Shown in pieces: positions 6,217 to 11,070 of a stretch of DNA of 11,070 nt. The position numbers were made by a program, and so were the translations under genes. This DNA is from Caldisericia bacterium (GTDB taxonomy: Bacteria; Caldisericota; Caldisericia; B22-G15): NCBI GenBank assembly GCA_021158845.1, contig JAGGSY010000071.1, forward strand, positions 1 to 11,070, read 5' to 3'. The notes under the pieces were generated by a model that saw nothing but the letters and a program-made list of their open reading frames with translations, was not told where the DNA came from and did not search any database. Numbering within the stretch: position 1 is the first letter of the stretch; each line of letters begins with the position of its first letter.

Positions 6217-6852
6217 ATGAAAAAAGTTATAGCAATTTTGGTTATCTTCATACTCATGCTTGCCATTGGAGCAAAGAGAGAGGAAAAGATACCTGAACCA
6301 TATCTTTCATCTATAAACTTTTTAAGAGAGATGAATGTGGTATCTGGATATCCAGATGGAACCTACAGGATAGACTGGGCAATAACCCAGGGAGAATTTA
6401 TAACCCTTCTTGTGAGGGGATACAATGTAACCCAAAGTTATAAAAGGGAAGAAGAAACCCTTGTTTCTAAATTAAAGAAGTTTATTAATGCGGTGCTATC
6501 AATATTTAAAAAGAAGGAAAGGTTTGTAAATCTAAAGGATCATTGGGTGCATCCATATCTAATTGAGCTTTCAAGACTTGAAACTTTATCGGAGGAAGAG
6601 ATAAAGCCAGATACGGCAGTTACAATAGAAGAAGCTCTTTTTCTTGAAATTAATCTCTTTCCCTTTAAAAATGAAATTAAGGATATTACATTTCAAAATG
6701 CCACAGAAAACAAAGAGAAGATACTTTCATGTTCAGTTTCCCATAACCTTCTCCCAGATGGTGTTAGATTTGGGAAGAAACTCTCAAGAGGAGATGCCTT
6801 CCTTCTCATTGAAAGATTCATAAAGAAACGGCAGTCTCAAATAGAAGAATAG
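6217..6852 (+). CDS. Exported SLH-domain protein
   Basis: This is a 211-residue protein with an N-terminal hydrophobic signal (MKKVIAILVIFILMLAIGA) and three SLH-like repeats, so it should act outside the cytoplasmic membrane, bound to cell wall polymers or as part of an envelope anchor. Repeat 1 (about 28-69) is the clearest, with VVSGYPDGTYR and ITQGEFITLLVRG. Repeat 2 (about 105-147) has HWVHPYLIELSRL and VTIEEALFLEI. Repeat 3 (about 155-202) is degenerate, ending LSRGDAFLLIERFI. A Lys-rich insert (71-102) separates repeats 1 and 2. No other domain is present, which is unusual because SLH repeats normally anchor a larger protein. It lies directly ahead of mraZ, with 90 bp between, and diverges from the racemase. 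Function beyond wall binding is unknown. Confidence 0.78.
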   Translation: MKKVIAILVIFILMLAIGAKREEKIPEPYLSSINFLREMNVVSGYPDGTYRIDWAITQGEFITLLVRGYNVTQSYKREEETLVSKLKKFINAVLSIFKKKERFVNLKDHWVHPYLIELSRLETLSEEEIKPDTAVTIEEALFLEINLFPFKNEIKDITFQNATENKEKILSCSVSHNLLPDGVRFGKKLSRGDAFLLIERFIKKRQSQIEE

Positions 6853-6905
6853 CATTATCTTTGCAATCAATACATTCCCTTAGAGAAAGTTCAATTCTTG
6901 GAGAA

Positions 6906-6930
6906 GTGGTAATTGGTGGGAAAATGTGGT
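6906..6930 (+). promoter_or_regulatory. MraZ operator: three GTGGK boxes at 10-bp period
   Basis: GTGGT (6906-6910), GTGGG (6916-6920) and GTGGT (6926-6930) are direct repeats separated by 5 bp each, exactly one per 10 bp. MraZ proteins are known to bind two to four TGGGN/GTGGG-type repeats with 5-nt spacers upstream of their own gene, so this is the expected autorepression site for the dcw operon. The third box overlaps the TG of the predicted extended -10. Confidence 0.85.
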
Positions 6931-6935
6931 AAAAT
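6927..6935 (+). promoter_or_regulatory. Possible extended -10 promoter of the dcw operon
   Basis: TGgTAAAAT has the extended -10 form with the hexamer at 6930-6935. ATG 6943 follows after 7 nt, so the mRNA would start at or next to the start codon. No ribosome binding site lies in between and no -35 is evident. MraZ bound at its boxes would directly cover this element. Confidence 0.5.
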
Positions 6936-6942
6936 TGAATAA

Positions 6943-7371
6943 ATGTTTATGGGAACCTATTTGTACAAAATGGATAGTAAGGGAAGAGTAATGGTTCCTC
7001 CTATATACAGGGAGGAACTGGGAACTAAATTTGTAGTCACCAAGGGGCTTGAGAAGTGTCTTTTTGGATACCCTACAAAGGAGTGGGAGAATCTTTCAAA
7101 AAAACTTGCCAAAATAAGTTTGACTACAAAAGAGACAAGGTTCTTCCTTAGAGTTTGGTTTTCATCGGCAACTTTTGTAGAGATTGACAATCAGGGAAGA
7201 ATTCTTATTCCTTTAGAATTCAGAAAGTTTGCCTCTTTAAAGAGAGATGTAGCATTTATTGGAGTTTTTAACAGAGTTGAAATATGGGATAAAAATGCAT
7301 GGGATAAATATTTAGAAACAAAAGAACTCTCCTATGAAAACTCTGTAAGTAAACTTGTGGAGAATATATGA
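6943..7371 (+). CDS. mraZ: Transcriptional regulator MraZ
   Basis: MraZ is a ring-forming DNA-binding protein that represses its own dcw operon. The 142-residue length is standard. Two SpoVT/AbrB-like half-domains are visible: DSKGRVMVPP (11-20) and DNQGRILIP (82-90), each with the D-x-x-G-R signature of the DNA-contacting loop. The N-terminal MFMGTY start matches the family, so ATG 6943 is preferred over ATG 6949. It is the first gene of the cluster, preceded by its operator, and its TGA overlaps the rsmH ATG (ATGA). Identity is essentially certain from motifs, size and position. Confidence 0.97.
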   Translation: MFMGTYLYKMDSKGRVMVPPIYREELGTKFVVTKGLEKCLFGYPTKEWENLSKKLAKISLTTKETRFFLRVWFSSATFVEIDNQGRILIPLEFRKFASLKRDVAFIGVFNRVEIWDKNAWDKYLETKELSYENSVSKLVENI

Positions 7372-8255
7372 AGGTGCCCATTCATAAACCTGTGCTTGTC
7401 AAAGAGATACTCTTCTATATAGACTTTGAGAAAAAAAGAATATTCCTTGATCTCACAATAGGTGAGGGTGGGCATAGCTATGAAATAATAAAGAGAATGA
7501 AAGAGGATTCCCTACTTATAGGGTTGGATATAGATCCAGATGTCTTAGAGGTTGCCAAAGAAAGACTTAAAACTGATAACAGAAGAGTCATTCTAATAAA
7601 CGATAATTACAAAAATTTTCCTTTAGTGCTAAAAGGACTTGGTATAGAGAAGGTGGATTTTATGCTTCTGGATTTAGGTTTCTCTTCCTTTCATTTAAGA
7701 AAGGGAAGGGGTTTTTCCTTTGATGATGATATAAGCATTGATATGAGATATCGGAAAAACATTAGAAGTGGAGAGTATGTAATAAACTCCCTTGGAGAGA
7801 AGGAACTTACATATATCTTTAAAACTTTTGGAGAGATAAGAGAAGCTAAGAGGATAGCAAGAAAAATTGTTCAGGAAAGAGAGAAAGCACCGATAACCAC
7901 AGGAAAGAGACTTAAAGAGATTATAGAATCCCTGTATCCAGCCTACATGAGGAAAGGGAGTATACACCCTGCAACAAAGGTATTCCAGGCATTAAGAATA
8001 TATGTAAATAAAGAGTTAGAAAACCTAAAAACCTTCCTTTCATCTTTCCAGGACTATTTAAACAAAAATGGAGTTGTTGAAATAATTTCGTATCATTCCC
8101 TTGAGGATAGAATGGTAAAGAAAAGGTTTTTGGAACTTGAAAGAGAGGGAGTAATTAAAGTTCTTACAAAAAGGCCTATAACACCTCAAGAAGAGGAAAT
8201 TGAGGATAATATAAGGAGTCGCAGTGCAAAACTCAGAGTGGCTAAAAAGATTTAG
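7368..8255 (+). CDS. rsmH: 16S rRNA (cytosine-1402-N4)-methyltransferase RsmH (MraW)
   Basis: RsmH uses S-adenosylmethionine to methylate N4 of C1402 in the decoding centre of 16S rRNA. Its 295 residues begin with HKPVLVKEIL and a SAM-binding LDLTIGEGGHS (27-37), then GLDIDPD (52-58) and LLDLGFSS (100-107). Strong family motifs follow: RGFSF (114-118), HPATKVFQALRIYVN (200-214), ISYHSLEDR (240-248) and RSAKLRVA near the end. All expected parts are present and full length. It starts at ATG 7368, overlapping the mraZ stop by 4 bp, with a GGAG 5 nt upstream, and its end overlaps ftsL by 32 bp. Confidence 0.97.
   Translation: MKVPIHKPVLVKEILFYIDFEKKRIFLDLTIGEGGHSYEIIKRMKEDSLLIGLDIDPDVLEVAKERLKTDNRRVILINDNYKNFPLVLKGLGIEKVDFMLLDLGFSSFHLRKGRGFSFDDDISIDMRYRKNIRSGEYVINSLGEKELTYIFKTFGEIREAKRIARKIVQEREKAPITTGKRLKEIIESLYPAYMRKGSIHPATKVFQALRIYVNKELENLKTFLSSFQDYLNKNGVVEIISYHSLEDRMVKKRFLELEREGVIKVLTKRPITPQEEEIEDNIRSRSAKLRVAKKI
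8213..8218 (+). promoter_or_regulatory. Ribosome binding site deciding the ftsL GTG start
   Basis: AAGGAG lies 5 nt before GTG 8224, inside the end of rsmH. No in-frame ATG occurs before the membrane segment, so this site supports GTG 8224 as the start of FtsL. Confidence 0.7.
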
Positions 8256-8523
8256 TATATTTATTATCATAACGATTCTACTTGTATTTTTCTATGGGCT
8301 ACTCAACCTTCAGATTATGAATCTGGAGAATAAAAGGAATATATTAAAAAGAGACCTTGATTCTCTAATAGAGGAGAGAAGAAATCTTGAATCTAAACTG
8401 GAGGAGATGACCAATCCAACTGCACTGATAGAGAGAGCAATAGAGAAGTTAAATCTAAAAGATGCGGAGGTTATATTTATAGATGGTGGAAGTGGAAAGA
8501 AAACAGAAGACAGTGGAAAATAG
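8224..8523 (+). CDS. ftsL: Cell division protein FtsL
   Basis: This is a 99-residue bitopic membrane protein with the FtsL layout: a short cytoplasmic basic end (EWLKRF), one membrane helix (about 10-28, rich in Ile/Leu/Val/Phe), then a charged coiled coil (about 32-66, NLENKRNILKRDLDSLIEER) and a short C-terminal part around NPTALIERAIEKLNL. FtsL normally pairs with FtsB/DivIC through the coiled coil and activates FtsW-FtsI at the septum. Sequence conservation in this family is low, so the call rests on size, topology and its place between rsmH and ftsI. It starts at GTG and overlaps both neighbours (32 bp and 41 bp). Confidence 0.85.
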   Translation: MQNSEWLKRFSIFIIITILLVFFYGLLNLQIMNLENKRNILKRDLDSLIEERRNLESKLEEMTNPTALIERAIEKLNLKDAEVIFIDGGSGKKTEDSGK

Positions 8524-10180
8524 AATTGTAAAAAGCTTACTTATCTTTCTGATTCTTTCAATAGTTTTTGGTGTAAGACTACTGTATCTTGATGTTATAA
8601 AGGGGGAGGAATTCAAAAGAAGAGCAGAAGCTCAATGGCAATCAGTAGGAAGACGCGTTCCGGGAAAGAGAGGAACAATTTATGATAGAAATGGAAGAAT
8701 CCTTGCCATCTCCATAAAAAGATACAGAGTTGTTACCAATCCATCACAAATTGATGACAAGGAGAGGTGGTTGGACAAGGTTTCAGATAAATTGGGCATT
8801 GAAAAGAAAACGCTAAGGAATAAAATTAACACAAACTCAAGTTATCTTGTCTTAAAGACTGGTATAGATAAAGAGGAGAAAGAAAGAATAGAGAAACTAA
8901 ATATTAAGTATTTATACTTTGAACCTTATTACGAACGCTTCTATCCAATGCATAATCTGGCATCCTATATAATTGGAGAGATGGGAATTGACAGGGGACT
9001 CGAAGGACTGGAGTACAAATTTGATAGTATTTTAAGGGGAGAGTATGGAACAATAGGATTCCTTAAAGATGCTCTTGGAAGAGAGATACCTGGAACCGAA
9101 TTCTACATAAAGAAACCACGAAACGGAGCAGATATATATTTAACCATAGATATAAACATTCAGGCAATAATGGAATTTGAGATGAGGAAAACCATTGAAA
9201 AGTATAAACCTAAAAGGGTTATTACAATACTGGAGGATATTAAGACAGGGGAAATAATAGGTATGGCAACATTGCCCAATTTTGACCCAAATGACTTCTC
9301 TCAATTTTCAAAGGCAAAATTTCCAGATCCTGCATATGGATGGAATTACGAGCCTGGTTCTTCCTTTAAACCTTTAGTAGCCTCTGCTGCCATTGAGGAG
9401 GGTGTTTTAAGTGAAGAAGATAAATTTGAGTGCAAGGGATACATATACAAGGGTGGAAAGAGATTTACATGTATAGTTCCTCATGGTGTTCAAACCATTA
9501 AAGAGTTGCTCAGAAATTCATGCAATGTCGGATTTATTCAGGTTGGATCACTACTTGGTGATAAACTCTACCATTATTTAAAACTGTTTGGAGTAGGGGA
9601 TGAGATGAATCTGGATTTTCCATATGAGGGGAAGGGAGATATTCTTCCACCAGAAAAGTGGAGTGCTACAACCCTTCCAACCATGTCTTTCGGTGTAGGA
9701 ATAACTGTAACTCCCCTTCAACAAACAAGTTTCTATCAGGCAATAGCCAATAAGGGCAATAGACTGAAACCGCAGATAATAAAAAGGATAGTGAAGGATG
9801 GAAAGGTCATTAAAGAGGCAAAACCTTCCCTTATTAAAAAGGTAATATCTGAAACCACAGCCAATAAAGTTTTATCCTATCTTAAGTATGTGGTTGGAAG
9901 AAATGGGGTAAGAAGAGCAGTTATAACAGGTTATTCCATTGGTGGCAAAACTGGAACAGCAGGAGTAATAGAGAATGGTAAATATGTAGAAGGAAAGACA
10001 GTTCTCTGGTTTGTTGGAATAATAACTACCAAAAATCCAAGATATGTTCTAACAGTGCTGGTTGATGAACCAGAGGATAGTTCCCTATATGCCTCTCAGG
10101 TAGCTGCCCCTCTGTTTAAAAGAATTGCAGAGAGAGTGATTAAATATTTTGAGATTGAGCCTGATGAAAAAGTTAAGTGA
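8483..10180 (+). CDS. ftsI: Septal peptidoglycan transpeptidase FtsI (class B PBP, PBP3-like)
   Basis: FtsI cross-links septal peptidoglycan on the outer face of the membrane. The 565-residue protein has a short cytoplasmic end, one membrane helix (about 18-36) and the class B N-terminal RGTIYDRNGRILA motif (63-75). A pedestal/dimerisation region follows with RGLEGLEYKFD (171-181), then the transpeptidase domain. All three active-site motifs are intact: SSFK (293-296, catalytic Ser293 and Lys296), SCN (346-348) and KTG (489-491). No C-terminal PASTA domain is present, so it is FtsI-like rather than Spo VD/Pbp2X-like. It starts at ATG 8483 within ftsL, with GGAGG 12 nt upstream. Its final codons overlap the start of murE by 17 bp. 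Confidence 0.95.
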   Translation: MVEVERKQKTVENRIVKSLLIFLILSIVFGVRLLYLDVIKGEEFKRRAEAQWQSVGRRVPGKRGTIYDRNGRILAISIKRYRVVTNPSQIDDKERWLDKVSDKLGIEKKTLRNKINTNSSYLVLKTGIDKEEKERIEKLNIKYLYFEPYYERFYPMHNLASYIIGEMGIDRGLEGLEYKFDSILRGEYGTIGFLKDALGREIPGTEFYIKKPRNGADIYLTIDINIQAIMEFEMRKTIEKYKPKRVITILEDIKTGEIIGMATLPNFDPNDFSQFSKAKFPDPAYGWNYEPGSSFKPLVASAAIEEGVLSEEDKFECKGYIYKGGKRFTCIVPHGVQTIKELLRNSCNVGFIQVGSLLGDKLYHYLKLFGVGDEMNLDFPYEGKGDILPPEKWSATTLPTMSFGVGITVTPLQQTSFYQAIANKGNRLKPQIIKRIVKDGKVIKEAKPSLIKKVISETTANKVLSYLKYVVGRNGVRRAVITGYSIGGKTGTAGVIENGKYVEGKTVLWFVGIITTKNPRYVLTVLVDEPEDSSLYASQVAAPLFKRIAERVIKYFEIEPDEKVK

Positions 10181-11070
10181 ACTTTTAAAAGGAATTCAAA
10201 TTAAAAATTTTTATGGAAGATTGGATAGGGAGGTTAACTCCCTTGTCATTGATTCCAGAGAAGCAGGTGAAGGGAGTGTATTTTTTGCTATTAAAGGTAG
10301 ACGCTTCAATGGTCATGATTTTATATTAGATGCCTATAAGAAGGGTTGCCGTGTATTCATAGTGGAAAGGGAAATTTCGGGTCTTAAAGATTCCACTCTA
10401 ATAATCACTGATAACTCAAGGATGGCATTTTCAATTGCCTCATCCAATTTCTATAATAACCCCTCAGGTAAACTCAATGTGTATGGAATAACAGGAAGTA
10501 CAGGAAAAACTACACTTATACATCTCTTAAGAGAGCTCATTCCAGATTCAGCAAGTCTTGGTAGTGAAGGAAAATTCATCAAAAAAAATCTTATAAATAG
10601 AGGTGAAGGACTACTTACAACACCAGAATCTTTTGAGATTCAAAAGTTTCTTGATAGATGCTTAAGGGAAAAGGTAAAGGATGTATTTTTAGAGGTAAGT
10701 TCCTTTGCATTAATGAACTATAGGGTTGAGGGGATAAATTTTAAAGGAGGAATCTTTTTGAACCTACATCCAACACATCACTTAATGATTCATAAGACTA
10801 TACTCAACTACCTTAAATCTAAAATTCATCTTCTGGAACTTACAAAGGGACCATTTATTTTAAATCTTGATGACCCATACCATTCATTTTTTAAGGAAAA
10901 AGGAAAAGGGAATCTCTTTTTTTATTCTAAAACAACAAAGACCCATTTTTTTGTTGAAGAGAAGAAAGTTTTAGATGATGGGTTTTTATTCAAATTAAAT
11001 CTTATGGGAGAGAAAATAGATGTAAAGCTAAATAAAAAGTGTGATATTGACATAGTTCTTCCTGCCCTCT
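10164..11070 (+). CDS. murE: UDP-MurNAc-tripeptide synthetase MurE (partial, cut by window end)
   Basis: MurE adds the third stem-peptide residue to UDP-MurNAc-L-Ala-D-Glu using ATP. The open frame runs 302 codons to the window edge, so the C-terminal domain that would reveal the added amino acid (DAP or Lys) is missing. N-terminal features fit MurE: VIDSREAGEGSVFFAIKG (28-45), the ATP loop GITGSTGKTT (108-117), LLTTPESFEIQ (150-160), EVSSFAL (177-183) and the lysine expected to be carbamylated, Lys220, ten residues after His210. Two deviations stand out: GSTGKTT in place of the common GTNGKTT, and THHLMIHK (204-211) where MurE normally reads DHLDxHG. The 17-bp overlap with ftsI suggests coupled translation; no good ribosome binding site is visible. 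Position after ftsI in a dcw cluster supports MurE over MurF. Confidence 0.88.
   Translation, partial: MKKLSELLKGIQIKNFYGRLDREVNSLVIDSREAGEGSVFFAIKGRRFNGHDFILDAYKKGCRVFIVEREISGLKDSTLIITDNSRMAFSIASSNFYNNPSGKLNVYGITGSTGKTTLIHLLRELIPDSASLGSEGKFIKKNLINRGEGLLTTPESFEIQKFLDRCLREKVKDVFLEVSSFALMNYRVEGINFKGGIFLNLHPTHHLMIHKTILNYLKSKIHLLELTKGPFILNLDDPYHSFFKEKGKGNLFFYSKTTKTHFFVEEKKVLDDGFLFKLNLMGEKIDVKLNKKCDIDIVLPAL

Noticed and set aside
6861..6890. TTGCAA at 6861-6866 as a -35 box for mraZ
   Set aside because: No acceptable -10 lies 16-18 bp downstream.
6892..6915. CAATT...AATTG as a terminator hairpin after the SLH gene
   Set aside because: The stem is only 5 bp, mismatched toward the loop, and has no following T-run.
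1..11070. CRISPR array, tRNA, rRNA, riboswitch or phage/defence module
   Set aside because: No regularly spaced repeats other than the MraZ boxes, no recognisable structured RNA, and all genes fit ordinary housekeeping or IS families.

Overview
This window is a bacterial chromosome segment. It is AT-rich, uses AGA/AGG for Arg and ATA for Ile heavily, and encodes Lys/Glu-rich proteins with very short or negative gene spacing. Those traits suggest a low-GC thermophile, for example of the Dictyoglomota, Caldisericota or Thermotogota type. That assignment is inference from composition; no rRNA or other definitive marker is present.

Layout. (1) Bases 1-88 hold the 3' end of an unidentified gene. 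(2) An IS481-like DDE transposase (137-1183) follows, with possible inverted-repeat ends at 60-83 and 1145-1169. (3) A class I aminotransferase of the LysN/2-aminoadipate type (1248-2477) has its own strong promoter, whose -35 box overlaps the transposase stop codon. (4) A clan MA zinc oligopeptidase (4047-2479, minus strand) converges on it, with one base between the stop codons. (5) Also on the minus strand is a three-gene operon: an ornithine-racemase-like PLP enzyme (6177-5122) followed by two half-size chromate-transporter (CHR) proteins, with 4-bp start/stop overlaps. (6) A small exported SLH-domain protein (6217-6852) is read divergently from the racemase. (7) The start of a division and cell wall (dcw) cluster, mraZ-rsmH-ftsL-ftsI-murE, fills 6943 to the right edge. 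Every junction in it overlaps, and murE is cut by the window end.

How the genes work together. The dcw genes form one translationally packed operon for septal peptidoglycan synthesis. Just before mraZ lie three GTGGK boxes at an exact 10-bp period, the expected MraZ autoregulatory operator. Five likely transcription starts carry a -10 of the TAWAAT type, four of them with an upstream TG (TGnTAWAAT). Three of these -10 boxes (SLH gene, mraZ, racemase) lie only 6-9 nt before the ATG, so leaderless or nearly leaderless mRNAs are likely. The peptidase and aminotransferase instead have leaders with Shine-Dalgarno sequences. This distinction also corrects two start codons: the peptidase begins at 4047 and the racemase at 6177.

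I see no convincing new defence or mobile system. The most notable points are the promoter architecture, the racemase-ChrA operon, the 8-bp palindrome around the peptidase promoter, and the divergent active-site motifs of MurE. No tRNA, rRNA, CRISPR array or gene-free stretch over 300 bases was seen.
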